From: Deltaproteobacteria bacterium
GTDB lineage: Bacteria > Desulfobacterota > Binatia > UBA9968
DNA length: 46,071 nucleotides
NCBI GenBank assembly: GCA_005879605.1
Contig: VBKE01000014.1
Location: forward strand, 1 to 46,071
Direction: 5' to 3'
Position 1 is the stretch's first letter; every line of letters begins with the position of its first letter. Positions 9,107 to 17,730 of this stretch are shown piece by piece. The notes beneath the pieces were generated by a model that did no database searches, had not been told where the DNA came from, and was given only the letters and a program-made list of their open reading frames with translations. The position numbers and the translations under genes were made by a program.

Positions 9107-9854
9107 GATTGATCAGCTCCTTAGCTAAATCGCGATAATCCTGGGCTCCGGCGGAATTCGCATCATAGAGACACACCGGTTTCCCATAACTGGGACTCTC
9201 GCTAAGACGAACATTTCTGCGGATAATGGTGCGATACAATTTATCGGGAAAATGAGCGCGAATCTCCTCGAGCACCTGGTGCGAAATGCGGTTTCTGCTG
9301 TCGAACATCGTAACGACGATGCCTTCAAGATGCAGCGCGGGATTGAGCCCTTTCTGCACCAAACTCAAAGTTTCTAAAAGAGCGGTCAATCCTTCTAGGG
9401 CGTAATACTCGCTCTGAATCGGCACCAAAAGCGAGTCGGCGGCTGTTAAGGCATTCACTGTGAGAAGTCCCAGCGACGGCGGGCAGTCGAGCAGCACGTA
9501 ATCAAACTTATCATTCACGGAAATAAGTGCATCCTTTAATCGATACTCCCTTCTTTCAGCATTAACGAGCTCCACCTCCGCCCCGACAAGATCTTTGGAT
9601 GCCGGAACAAGTAACAACTCGGGGACTTCCGTCTGACACAACACATCGTCTAGGAAACGAGTTCCGGCAAGCACATCATACAGGCTTGACGCGAGCTGCA
9701 ATCGGTCGATTCCCAAACCCGTCGTACTGTTTCCCTGGGGATCGGTATCGACCAAGAGGGTTTTCTTTCCGTCGATAGCCAGCGCCGCGGCCAAGTTAAT
9801 CGTGGTCGTGGTTTTGCCAACACCCCCTTTTTGGTTCGCTACAACTATAACCAT
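9066..9854 (-). CDS. parA: Chromosome partitioning ATPase ParA (Soj)
   Basis: A Walker-type ATPase that drives ParB-parS complexes apart during chromosome segregation. The 262-residue protein starts MVIVVANQKGGVGKTTTTINLA, the deviant Walker A motif with both lysines, and has the Walker B-like DYVLLDCPPSLGLLTVNAL. It lacks the N-terminal HTH of plasmid ParA proteins, so it is the chromosomal Soj type. It overlaps parB by 41 bases and follows mnmG in the same direction with a parS site between them. The rsmG gene often found between mnmG and parA is absent. Confidence 0.96.
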   Translation of the reverse strand: MVIVVANQKGGVGKTTTTINLAAALAIDGKKTLLVDTDPQGNSTTGLGIDRLQLASSLYDVLAGTRFLDDVLCQTEVPELLLVPASKDLVGAEVELVNAERREYRLKDALISVNDKFDYVLLDCPPSLGLLTVNALTAADSLLVPIQSEYYALEGLTALLETLSLVQKGLNPALHLEGIVVTMFDSRNRISHQVLEEIRAHFPDKLYRTIIRRNVRLSESPSYGKPVCLYDANSAGAQDYRDLAKELINRGENNFNAEKGIG

Positions 9855-9950
9855 TTACTCTAATTTACATTAAAAATCACACACTTATGATAAGCGTCGG
9901 ATATTTTTAATTTAATATCATAGCTGCGCGCTGAATGGAAGCAGAATTAT

Positions 9951-9966
9951 CGTTTCACGTGAAACC
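9951..9966. promoter_or_regulatory. parS centromere site (parA-mnmG gap)
   Basis: CGTTTCACGTGAAACC contains the complete 14-base core GTTTCACGTGAAAC of the bacterial parS consensus TGTTTCACGTGAAACA and differs only at the two outermost bases. It lies six bases beyond the mnmG stop codon, next to parA and parB, as expected for ParB loading near the origin. Confidence 0.93.
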
Positions 9967-9971
9967 AACGA

Positions 9972-11846
9972 TTACTGTGAGTTTGTTCTTTTTAGGTAAA
10001 CCGACAAAAGAGACATTGCCGCCGGCGTGATTCCAGATATTCTTGACGCCTGACCGAGAGATCTCGGTTGTATTCTCGACAACTTTTCACGCACCTCTCG
10101 AGAAAGCCCTTGAATCTTGAAATAGTCCATGTCATTCGGCAATTTCAGCTGCTCCATTTTCTGGAACCTTCGAACCATTTCGCTTTGGCGATTCACATAG
10201 CCTTCGTATTTGATCTGGATTTCTGCCTCAGCCTCAACGTGGGCAGAGAATTTCGGCATGCCAGGCACAAGCTTGTGGAGCTGGTCCAGTGAAATTTCTG
10301 GACGCCGTAGAAGCAGCGCAAGAGAGGTTTGATTCCGCAATGGAGATGAGCCGAATGATTCCAGCCGGGAGTTAATTTCCGACGTTGATGCCAATTGCGT
10401 TCTCTCCAGAAATGTCACCAATTCGGATATTGCGTGCCTCTTATCAACCAGCCGGTGATAAGAATCAGGCGTTGCCAGGCCGATTTTATAACCAATTTCA
10501 GTGAGTCTTAAATCCGCATTGTCTTCGCGAAGAAGAAGTCTATATTCGGCCCTTGAGGTAAACATTCTGTATGGCTCACTGTCTGTACCTTTCGTTACTA
10601 AGTCGTCCACGAGAACGCCCATATAAGCCTGATCGCGCGAAAAAACGAGTGGATCTTCGTCCCGAAGACTCAGTACAGCATTGATTCCAGCCAGGATGCC
10701 TTGCGCGCCAGCTTCCTCATAACCAGTCGTACCGTTTATCTGGCCGGCATGGTAAAGGCCTCGCACCAGCTTTGTTTCTAGGGATGGATACAGCTGAGTC
10801 GGTTCAACATAGTCATACTCAATGGCATATCCTGGCCTCATAATTTCCGCATCTTCTAATCCGACGATTGAATGAACCATCTCTATCTGCACGTCGAGCG
10901 GAAGGCTGGTCGAAAGGCCGTTTGGATATACTTCAATGGTATCGAGCCCCTCAGGTTCCAGAAAGATTTGATGTCTTTCTTTGTCACCAAAACGCACGAT
11001 TTTATCTTCGATTGACGGACAGTAACGAGGACCGCGGCTCTTAATAACCCCGGAATACATTGGCGAACGGTGAATCCCAGCACGGATGATCTCATGAGTC
11101 TTTGCGTTCGTATATGTGATGTGGCAAGGAACTTGTCGCTGCGTGATCCGCTCATTTGAAAAAGAAAATGGTATTGGGGACTCGTCCCCAATTTGTATCT
11201 GGAGCTTGGAATAATCGATAGACCGGCTGTCCAGACGAGGACATGTTCCAGTTTTGAGTCTGCCGATATTGAATCCCAGATCCGCCAGTGATTCGCTAAG
11301 CCCATGAGCAGCAAAATCGCCCGCTCTTCCCGCGGAAAAATTCCGGTCACCGACATGGATCAATCCATTTAGAAATGTACCGGTCGTCAGGATAATGCGT
11401 CGGCCATCGAATCGTTCGCCTATCTGTGTCTCAACGCCTTTGACCTCACCGTCTCTAATAATCAACTTTTCTACGCTTCCTTGACGCAAGGTCAAACCCG
11501 GGCAAGTTTCCAAAACCCTTTTCATGCGCTGGCGGTAAAGGGATTTATCTGCTTGTGCCCGAGACGCTCGAACCGCCGGCCCTTTTTTTGTATTCAACGT
11601 CCGAAACTGTATGCCCGTCTCGTCGATGGCTCGCCCCATTTCTCCGCCGAGGGCATCGATTTCCTTGACAAGGTGACCCTTGCCAATCCCGCCAATAGCG
11701 GGATTGCAAGACATTTGGCCGATGTGATCCAGATTCAAGGTCAGCATTAATGTTTTGCACCCCATCCGCGCGGCCGCGAGGCACGCCTCGATGCCGGCAT
11801 GCCCAGCCCCGACAACAATTACGTCATAAATATTTTTTCCATTCAT
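9972..11846 (-). CDS. mnmG: tRNA uridine-5-carboxymethylaminomethyl modification enzyme MnmG
   Basis: MnmG (GidA) binds FAD and works with MnmE to place carboxymethylaminomethyl groups on wobble U34 of certain tRNAs. The 624-residue length is standard. Visible are the FAD Rossmann motif VVGAGHAGIEACLAAARMG near the N-terminus, the family signature CNPAIGGIGKGHLVKEIDALGG, LKTGTCPRLD, the conserved GQINGTTGYEEAGAQGILAG and the C-terminal helical domain. The ATG at 11846 touches a parS palindrome. GGAGAG lies about 20 bases upstream, so translation starts without a canonical ribosome binding site. It follows mnmE by 63 bases. Confidence 0.97.
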   Translation of the reverse strand: MNGKNIYDVIVVGAGHAGIEACLAAARMGCKTLMLTLNLDHIGQMSCNPAIGGIGKGHLVKEIDALGGEMGRAIDETGIQFRTLNTKKGPAVRASRAQADKSLYRQRMKRVLETCPGLTLRQGSVEKLIIRDGEVKGVETQIGERFDGRRIILTTGTFLNGLIHVGDRNFSAGRAGDFAAHGLSESLADLGFNIGRLKTGTCPRLDSRSIDYSKLQIQIGDESPIPFSFSNERITQRQVPCHITYTNAKTHEIIRAGIHRSPMYSGVIKSRGPRYCPSIEDKIVRFGDKERHQIFLEPEGLDTIEVYPNGLSTSLPLDVQIEMVHSIVGLEDAEIMRPGYAIEYDYVEPTQLYPSLETKLVRGLYHAGQINGTTGYEEAGAQGILAGINAVLSLRDEDPLVFSRDQAYMGVLVDDLVTKGTDSEPYRMFTSRAEYRLLLREDNADLRLTEIGYKIGLATPDSYHRLVDKRHAISELVTFLERTQLASTSEINSRLESFGSSPLRNQTSLALLLRRPEISLDQLHKLVPGMPKFSAHVEAEAEIQIKYEGYVNRQSEMVRRFQKMEQLKLPNDMDYFKIQGLSREVREKLSRIQPRSLGQASRISGITPAAMSLLSVYLKRTNSQ

Positions 11847-11862
11847 AGTTTCACGTGAAACA
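11847..11862. promoter_or_regulatory. parS centromere site abutting the mnmG start codon
   Basis: AGTTTCACGTGAAACA matches the parS consensus at 15 of 16 positions. It occupies exactly the 16 bases before the mnmG ATG, where the ribosome binding site would normally be. ParB bound or spreading here could affect mnmG expression. Confidence 0.94.
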
Positions 11863-11909
11863 CTCTCCGTTGTAAGCCAAAAAAGTTCTATAATGTTAAC
11901 TATAATTCA

Positions 11910-13286
11910 TTATTTACCAATACAAAATTTACTGAAAATACGTTCTAAAATATCTTCATTATTGACAATGCCAATAACCTCTTCAAACGCATCACGCGCA
12001 TCGTTAAGGTCCACAGCGACACATTCTGGCGGCCGTCTGTCGATGAGACTAGCAATGGCTGAACCCAAAGCTTCATCGCCGCGTAGCAATGCATTCTTGT
12101 GCCTTATGTTGGTGAGTACGGCTGGCGGTTCAGTGTCCGTACCCAGGAGTAATTCTCTCAAGGCAGTCTCTAGGTCTCTTAGACCATACCCCTGTGTCGC
12201 CGATATCGAAAGAATCTGTTTCGTGGCGGTGGTCTTTCGTATCTGATTCGTACCGAATTTTTGTCCCAGATCATTTTTGTTTATCACAACGAGGCTCTTC
12301 TTGCTCTCGACCTCGGTTAAGCAAAATAGATCTTCATCCGTCAGCGGTAGCGAACCGTCGAGAACAACAATAGCGGCGTCTGCCTTTTCCAAATGTTGAA
12401 GCGAAAGATCCACGCCGATTTTCTCCACTTGATCTGTGGTGTTTCGAATACCCGCTGTGTCCCAGAGCACGACTGGCAATCCTTCGATATTTATCGATTC
12501 TTCAATCACGTCTCTCGTCGTCCCAGGGAGGGGCGTAACGATCACGCGGTCGTGTCCAAGCAAAGCGTTCAACAGGCTAGATTTACCGACATTAGGTCGT
12601 CCACATATACATACCCTTGCGCCGTCGCGGAAGAGCCTCCCACGCTCATAAGTATTTAGAATATCACGAGTTTTATTCACGAGGGCACCAGCCTTGTCGA
12701 TCAGCTGATCGCGTTGGAGCAGCTCAATTTCCTCTTCGGGAAAATCGATCGCAGCCTCGACTTGAACTAAAATATCGAGCAACTCTTCCCGGAGTTCGTT
12801 GACCCATTTGGAGAGTTCACCATTGGCCTGATTCAGAGCCAGTTCAACCGCCTTGTCTGTGCGAGCACGGATTAAATCCTGAACTGCTTCGGCTTGAGTG
12901 AGGTCGAGCCGCCCGTTGAGAAATGCACGTTTGGTAAATTCACCTGGGTCGGCGTAGCGCGCGCCTTGAGCAAGAATGAGCCCCAACACCTGACGCACGA
13001 GAAAAACCCCGCCATGGCAATGAAACTCGACTACGTCTTCACCCGTGTAGCTACGCGGCTTGCGCATTACCGCGAGCAGTATGTCGTCAAGATTCTTTCT
13101 CGTTCTCGGATCCTGAATCGTGCCGTAATAGAGAGTATGAGATTTTAGCTTGCCATTCTTTTCTCCCTTGCGAACGAAGATTCGGCTTGCGATTCGCTCC
13201 GCGTTTGGACCGCTAACACGGACAATCGCCACTCCGCCTTCGCCGATAGGCGTCGCAATAGCGGCAATTGTGTCCTCTTCGTACAT
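11910..13286 (-). CDS. mnmE: tRNA modification GTPase MnmE
   Basis: MnmE (TrmE) is the GTPase and methylene-THF-binding partner of MnmG in U34 tRNA modification. The start is placed at ATG 13286 because family proteins begin directly before the conserved DTIAAIATPIGEGGVAIVRVSG; an upstream TTG at 13316 would add ten non-conserved residues, and neither start has a strong ribosome binding site. The 458-residue protein shows the folate-binding N-terminal domain, helical domain, G1 motif GRPNVGKSSLLN (residues 229-240), PGTTRD (G2), DTAG (G3), NKND (G4) and the C-terminal FCIGK with the catalytic cysteine. Confidence 0.96.
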   Translation of the reverse strand: MYEEDTIAAIATPIGEGGVAIVRVSGPNAERIASRIFVRKGEKNGKLKSHTLYYGTIQDPRTRKNLDDILLAVMRKPRSYTGEDVVEFHCHGGVFLVRQVLGLILAQGARYADPGEFTKRAFLNGRLDLTQAEAVQDLIRARTDKAVELALNQANGELSKWVNELREELLDILVQVEAAIDFPEEEIELLQRDQLIDKAGALVNKTRDILNTYERGRLFRDGARVCICGRPNVGKSSLLNALLGHDRVIVTPLPGTTRDVIEESINIEGLPVVLWDTAGIRNTTDQVEKIGVDLSLQHLEKADAAIVVLDGSLPLTDEDLFCLTEVESKKSLVVINKNDLGQKFGTNQIRKTTATKQILSISATQGYGLRDLETALRELLLGTDTEPPAVLTNIRHKNALLRGDEALGSAIASLIDRRPPECVAVDLNDARDAFEEVIGIVNNEDILERIFSKFCIGK

Positions 13287-13465
13287 AAAAACCGCGGTAA
13301 TCTTAGCAACTTCCAAGTTTAACGCAATAACAAACGGGCTTGCTTTGTCGGAGTCGAATCGGCAGTGACAAGAAAGTAGACTTTTTGCGCAACTCTTCGA
13401 CTAATTTACTTCCCGTACAGACAGAAACCCCAATTGATAGAGAACTGGCAGGATATTCTACGACA

Positions 13466-13498
13466 TTAAGCCCGGCGCAGATGTTGAGCCGGGCTTAA
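13466..13498. terminator. Hairpin behind the 13.5 kb gene remnant
   Basis: TTAAGCCCGGC and GCCGGGCTTAA form an 11-bp perfect stem with an 11-base loop. No T-run follows on either side, so this may be a decayed or factor-assisted terminator. It is 15 bases beyond the stop codon of the minus-strand remnant at 13513. Confidence 0.45.
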
Positions 13499-13512
13499 GG
13501 ATCGAGAAACGC

Positions 13513-13715
13513 TCAACGCTTCTTTCGTTGGATCGTCAGCGTTGCGCTTTTCGTGACGCCGGCGAATGAGGCGCTGATGGTCACTGCTGTTTTGGTCGTC
13601 GCAGCTGTATTTGTTACTCGAGATTAACGATGATGCCGCCTGTTGGGGCCGGCGACGAGAGATTCACCGTGCCTAGAGAACCTGAGCCCCCGGTGACCGT
13701 TGAAGGATCAGCGTG
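13513..13715 (-). pseudogene. Remnant of an Ig-like repeat surface/exported protein
   Basis: The minus strand reads TTKTAVTISASFAGVTKSA followed by TLTIQRKKR and a stop, an Ig-like (Big/invasin-type) repeat strand pair as found at the end of exported adhesion-type proteins. The upstream part (STVTGGSGSLGTVNLSSP, then APTGGIIVNLE) is in another frame, so at least one frameshift separates them and no start codon or body remains. Apart from this remnant, the space between mnmE and the enolase-family gene (13287-13728) holds only the hairpin at 13466-13498 and no other gene I can see. Confidence 0.5.
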
Positions 13716-13728
13716 AGTGACGAGAGCG

Positions 13729-14883
13729 CTACGGACTGCGTAAAGCACTGGGCCGGATAGTCAACTCTTCGACGCCGGAAAAGACGAATCGTTCTAACGC
13801 ATCCCGATTGAGTTCTACACCCAAGCCCGGGTTGTCCGGTGGCACCATGAATCCATTTTTTACTTCCAAAGGCTCCTGCAACAACTCGGCTCTAAGCGGA
13901 TTGTAAGTGTAGTCGAGCTCCATCACGCCACACTGTTTCAAAGCCGCGGACAGATGAAGACTGGCAGCGAGGGCAACGCCGTCGCCCCAAGTGTGAAATG
14001 ACAGCGCGATACTATGCTTGGCCGCGAGGACGGCGATCTTTCTGATCTCACTGATCCCGCCGGCACGGGCGACATCGGGCTGCAGGAAATCCACCGCATC
14101 TCTGACGACGAAATTTTCGAACGCGTAATAAGTGTGCAAATTTTCACCGACCGCGATGGGTACTTTGCCCTTTTCACGAAGAGCTGCGTGACCTGCGATA
14201 TCTTCAACAAAGAGCGGTTCTTCGAGCCAGAACACACCGCAGCCCGAAAAAGCCTCCGCTGCTTTGAGTGCAACATCGATGGTATATCCTTGGTTCGCGT
14301 CGGTCATGATGGTGAAGTCGTTGCCGAGCTCCGCGCGCACGGCACGAACGATTCGAATGTCTTGGGCCAAGTCGAAACCAACTTTGATTTTTACGCCATG
14401 AAAGGCCCGCTCGGCGAACGCGCGAGCCCTCTTCGCCACTTTCGAAGGTTCCTCGGGATAAAGAGCCGTCGCGTACACCGGAACCTTATCGCGACACTTG
14501 CCGCCCAGCAATTCATAAACCGGCACTCCGCGCACCTTGCCGAGAATGTCCCAAAGCGCGATGTCGATGCCGCTCAACGCAACGACGCCAACGCCCCGGG
14601 TGCCGAACTCTTTATGCCCGCCTCTGACGTAAGCCTTCTCCCAAATCTCATCGATCTCAATGGGATCCACGCCGACCAGCAGGGGCTTCAAAACTTTCGC
14701 GACGATCACTTCCACAAGGTCGCCGTTTCCAGAGCAGGAGCCGAGCCCCGTAACTCCTTCGTCGGTATCAACCTGAACCAACGTGGTGGAACGACAATTC
14801 CTGACCCCCGACCGGCTGAACACTTGCCCTTCGGGCGGTATCTCGGCGCGCAGGCGAATCGTCTTGACGTCGGTGATCTTCAC
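13729..14883 (-). CDS. Mandelate racemase/muconate lactonizing enzyme family protein
   Basis: A 384-residue enolase-superfamily enzyme. It has an N-terminal capping domain (MKITDVKTIRLRAEIPP) and a TIM barrel with the KxK-like base site FHGVKIKVGFD, metal-ligand blocks TIMTDANQGY and FWLEEPLF, and the later AVGENLHT and SFHTWGDG motifs. These residues point to abstraction of a proton next to a carboxylate, as in sugar-acid dehydratases and racemases; the substrate cannot be assigned. It begins 6 bases after the cupin gene at 14890, so the two form an operon. A long reverse-strand reading frame across it is a shadow. Confidence 0.9.
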   Translation of the reverse strand: MKITDVKTIRLRAEIPPEGQVFSRSGVRNCRSTTLVQVDTDEGVTGLGSCSGNGDLVEVIVAKVLKPLLVGVDPIEIDEIWEKAYVRGGHKEFGTRGVGVVALSGIDIALWDILGKVRGVPVYELLGGKCRDKVPVYATALYPEEPSKVAKRARAFAERAFHGVKIKVGFDLAQDIRIVRAVRAELGNDFTIMTDANQGYTIDVALKAAEAFSGCGVFWLEEPLFVEDIAGHAALREKGKVPIAVGENLHTYYAFENFVVRDAVDFLQPDVARAGGISEIRKIAVLAAKHSIALSFHTWGDGVALAASLHLSAALKQCGVMELDYTYNPLRAELLQEPLEVKNGFMVPPDNPGLGVELNRDALERFVFSGVEELTIRPSALRSP

Positions 14884-14889
14884 TGGTGC

Positions 14890-15324
14890 TTACGTCAACT
14901 CCCAGAATTTTCCTTCTATGGCCGCCCCGTCCACGACGACGAATTCGTTTTCTTCCTCCGTCCTCTTGTTGCCTTCGGCATCGACGCGCACGACCTTCGG
15001 CTTGTTGTCCTTCTTCGCGCTCACGCGGAACAACGCCAGCGGCTTATCGCCCGTGCTTTGGAAATAGTAATAATGATTCTCGGGCAGCATGATGCCTTCG
15101 CCTTTATTGAGAACAATCGGCTGATGCTCTTTATTATAGAAGGTCGCCCGACCGTCCATCACGACGAAAATATGGTCCTCGCCGGGATGCGTGTGAAGTT
15201 TGTTCTTCCGGCCTGGGATATAGTAGTTGAGTCCGACCGACATGTGTTCCGTACTAGCAAGCGGAATGTGACTTCTGCCTCCTGTGATTTGTGGTGTCTT
15301 GAGTTTAAATGTCGAAGCTTCCAT
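14890..15324 (-). CDS. Single-domain cupin protein
   Basis: A 144-residue beta-barrel cupin. The first metal motif is visible in LHTHPGEDHIFVVMDGRATFY (HxH with a downstream Glu) and the second in GIMLPENHYYYFQSTG. The function is unknown; such proteins bind small metabolites or catalyse isomerisation. The reading frame extends upstream to 15543, but ATG 15324 is chosen because AAAAGGAGGAC lies just upstream and the cupin fold starts shortly after. It is the first gene of a two-gene operon with the enolase-family enzyme. A likely divergent promoter toward the LLM oxidoreductase gene lies in 15325-15444. Confidence 0.85.
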   Translation of the reverse strand: MEASTFKLKTPQITGGRSHIPLASTEHMSVGLNYYIPGRKNKLHTHPGEDHIFVVMDGRATFYNKEHQPIVLNKGEGIMLPENHYYYFQSTGDKPLALFRVSAKKDNKPKVVRVDAEGNKRTEEENEFVVVDGAAIEGKFWELT

Positions 15325-15444
15325 TTTTAGCTGTCCTCCTTTTGTGTCCGATATATCGCAGACACTGAAACTTGAAAAGAGGTAGAAGGCTAGTCTATTT
15401 TGGGTTGACTTTCGCAATACACACATCGATAAGGAGAAAACAGA

Positions 15445-16350
15445 ATGGGACAAATCGGTCTTGCTTTTGTCAATCCGGCTCCTTTGACCAAACCGAATCA
15501 TGTCGTGAACTTCGCCAAGAGATGCGAGGAGATGGGGCTTCATTCACTGTGGACCATCGATCGCATCGCCTATGACAACCTCGAACCGCTGACCCTACTG
15601 GCCAGCGCGGCCGCAGTCACACAGAAACTCCGTCTGGGAACTTCCGTACTTCTGGGAAATACCCGCCATCCCTCGCACCTCGCAAAAATTATCGCCACTA
15701 TAGATTTCATTTCGAACGGTCGAGTGACGCTCGGCATAGGCTTCGGCAGCCGTGAAAGCGATTATAAAGCGGTCGAGATCCCGTTCGAAAAAAGAGGCAG
15801 CAGGGCGGTGGAACAGATCCAGCTAATCAAGCGTCTTTGGACCGAAGAGAACGTCACCCACAAGGGGCAATTCTTCCAGGTAGAAAATCTCACCGTCGGG
15901 CCGCGACCCATTTAAAAACCTCATCCGTTCATCTGGACCGGCGGCAGCGCCGAGGTTGCGCTCAAAAGGGCTGGCACCTGGGCCAATGGCTTCATATGCG
16001 GCAGCTCCGCGATACCGGAGTTTTCGGTGATATGGGAAAAGGTCGCCGGTTACGCAAGAGCAGCCGGCCGCAATCCCAACGAGATCGAAAAAGCAGGGCT
16101 GACTTTTATGGCGATCAACGACAACAAAGCAAAAGCGGTGGAAACTCTCGCCGCCTACGTGACCCGTTATTACGGCCGCGTTAGGGGCGATCTTGAGAGC
16201 ACTGCTCTCGTCGGCTCCGGGGCTCAGTGCGCGGAGCGCATCAATTCATACTTCAGCAAAGGACTCGACACGCTAATCATCGGTTTGGCCGACCCTGATC
16301 CAAGACAGTTGGATCTCTTCGGGGAAGTATTAGCCCAAATCAAACCGTAG
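15445..16350 (+). pseudogene. LLM-class flavin-dependent oxidoreductase with an in-frame TAA
   Basis: This is a luciferase-like F420/FMN oxidoreductase of about 301 codons. The N-terminal part has TIDRIAYDNLEPLTLLASAA, LRLGTSVLLGNTRHPSHLAK and VTLGIGFGSRESDYKAVEI. The frame then meets TAA at 15913-15915 in the GPRPI-stop-KPHPFIWTGG segment, where relatives usually read through with a Gln or Lys. The rest (FIWTGGSAEVALKRAGTWANG to the end) continues in the same frame to 16350. A single CAA-to-TAA change would explain it. It may be a true pseudogene, a recent nonsense allele or an assembly error. GGAG precedes the start. Confidence 0.85.
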
Positions 16351-16374
16351 CCGAATTCTGAAACGGAAAAACAG

Positions 16375-16403
16375 AAAAGCCCCGGAAATGTTCCGGGGCT
16401 TTT
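16375..16403. terminator. Bidirectional rho-independent terminator
   Basis: AAAAGCCCCGGAA and TTCCGGGGCTTTT form a 13-bp stem around a 3-base loop, with A and T tracts on both sides. It lies between two converging genes, the LLM oxidoreductase gene (plus strand) and a double-cupin gene (minus strand), and can serve both. Confidence 0.9.
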
Positions 16404-16453
16404 CCCGGTAAATTGCTCTCCTTCCACACGAGGAGATGGTTTTTAAACCTGAT

Positions 16454-17581
16454 TTACTGCTTGCCCATCCCCTTCGACCACTCGAAGTTCGGATCTTTAT
16501 ATGCTTGCTCCGGCATGAGAGAAGTCAGCCCGCGTTTGGCCAACTCATCTTCGAACTTTCGCCGAACCCACGGATCTTCGTTGACGTACTCGATCTGATC
16601 TTTGGCGCGGTCCTCGACTTTCTCGGCGTGGCCGTGGAACTGCATGGGCGGGTGCAAGGCTAGGTATCGCGCCGGCTCACCGCCGACATTGAAATGCTGG
16701 TGAAACCACCTGTTGGGCGGCACGAAGCAGCTCGCTTCATGCCATGGCACGGCGACTTTTTCTTTTCCTTCTTCCCACAGAATCGAATAGCCTTCCCCTA
16801 CGGGAATAACAATCACGCGCCCCGGGCCATGGCGATGCGCCTTCTTGTACAAGCGCGCATCGAAGACCGACATATGGCAGGTCATTTCCGAGTCGGGGAA
16901 CTGCATGTAAACGCTCCGGCCGCCGGCACCGCGGCGAACATTGGCATCGAGCTTGTCCCAGGCTCGCATGTCCGGGAAAAAGTTGCCGTACCAAAAGGCT
17001 CGCCGGCCCCAAGAATTGTCCAGCGTGTTCTGCTGAACCATCTTGGCCTCGGAATAAAAATCCATCTCATTCTGAATGTCTGGACCCTCGTAGCTATTAC
17101 CGAAGATAAAGTTTGGGTCGCGCACACCTGACAGAGTTAACGGCATATAGCTATAGTGAAGCAGGCGCACGGGTTTGTCGCCCTGCATGTTGCTGAGCCG
17201 ATGAACGTAGTTATGTGGGATCAGAAACATGCTGTGTTTCTGCCACTCGAAGCTCTTTTTCGGCCTCTTCTCTCCCGACCAAATGGTGGTTAAGCCGCGG
17301 CCTTCGACCACGTAGATTATCTCATCCAACGCGAACTTGACCGGCGGCAAGGTCTTGGCCGGCGGAATTTCCGTGACCCGCGCTGATGTAACTCCTTCTT
17401 GACCTACCAGCTGGATGAAAGCCGAATTGCACTGACGCTCCTCCCACCAACCGAGCTGTAACGTTCGGAGGTCCTCGATGTAGTAGCCTTTGTGAATCGG
17501 AATACCCTGAGCTTCCATCCATTCATCGTAGGTATAGTGCTTACTCCACATCTTCCGTTCTATTTGCATCGCCTTGGACAT
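16454..17581 (-). CDS. Double-cupin protein, copy 1
   Basis: A 375-residue protein with two cupin domains. Domain 1 covers roughly residues 60-165 (FALDEIIYVVEGRGLTTIW, then SMFLIPHNYVHRLSNM). Domain 2 covers roughly 230-330 with a likely metal site in KKAHRHGPGRVIVIP, GEGYSILWEEG and NRWFHQHFNVGG. The layout resembles ring-cleaving bicupin dioxygenases, but the reaction is unknown. ATG 17581 is chosen over an upstream TTG because GGAGGGAGGA sits seven bases before it. It is a clear paralogue of the protein at 19361-20494, nearly the same length and colinear, and the two flank the EutA-like gene. Confidence 0.85.
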   Translation of the reverse strand: MSKAMQIERKMWSKHYTYDEWMEAQGIPIHKGYYIEDLRTLQLGWWEERQCNSAFIQLVGQEGVTSARVTEIPPAKTLPPVKFALDEIIYVVEGRGLTTIWSGEKRPKKSFEWQKHSMFLIPHNYVHRLSNMQGDKPVRLLHYSYMPLTLSGVRDPNFIFGNSYEGPDIQNEMDFYSEAKMVQQNTLDNSWGRRAFWYGNFFPDMRAWDKLDANVRRGAGGRSVYMQFPDSEMTCHMSVFDARLYKKAHRHGPGRVIVIPVGEGYSILWEEGKEKVAVPWHEASCFVPPNRWFHQHFNVGGEPARYLALHPPMQFHGHAEKVEDRAKDQIEYVNEDPWVRRKFEDELAKRGLTSLMPEQAYKDPNFEWSKGMGKQ

Positions 17582-17680
17582 TTCCAATCCTCCCTCCTGT
17601 CTACTTGATCATCTGACTTCCAGACATATCATCCCCAACGAAACTCGCAAAGAACTGGCCTCCTAGACTACCGACAAAAA

Positions 17681-17710
17681 CAAAAGCCTCGCATCAGAGC
17701 GGGGGCTTTG
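17681..17710 (-). terminator. Rho-independent terminator of the EutA-like gene
   Basis: On the minus strand CAAAGCCCCCGC pairs with GCGAGGCTTTTG around a short loop, followed by TTTTTG. It lies 20 bases beyond the stop codon of the EutA-like gene. Confidence 0.8.
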
Positions 17711-17730
17711 TAATCAACTCGGGGAAAAAA

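Noticed and set aside
14014..15330. Long plus-strand open frame (438 codons)
   Set aside because: It lies opposite the enolase-family and cupin genes, which have clear motifs; its own protein shows no known domain and no ribosome binding site.
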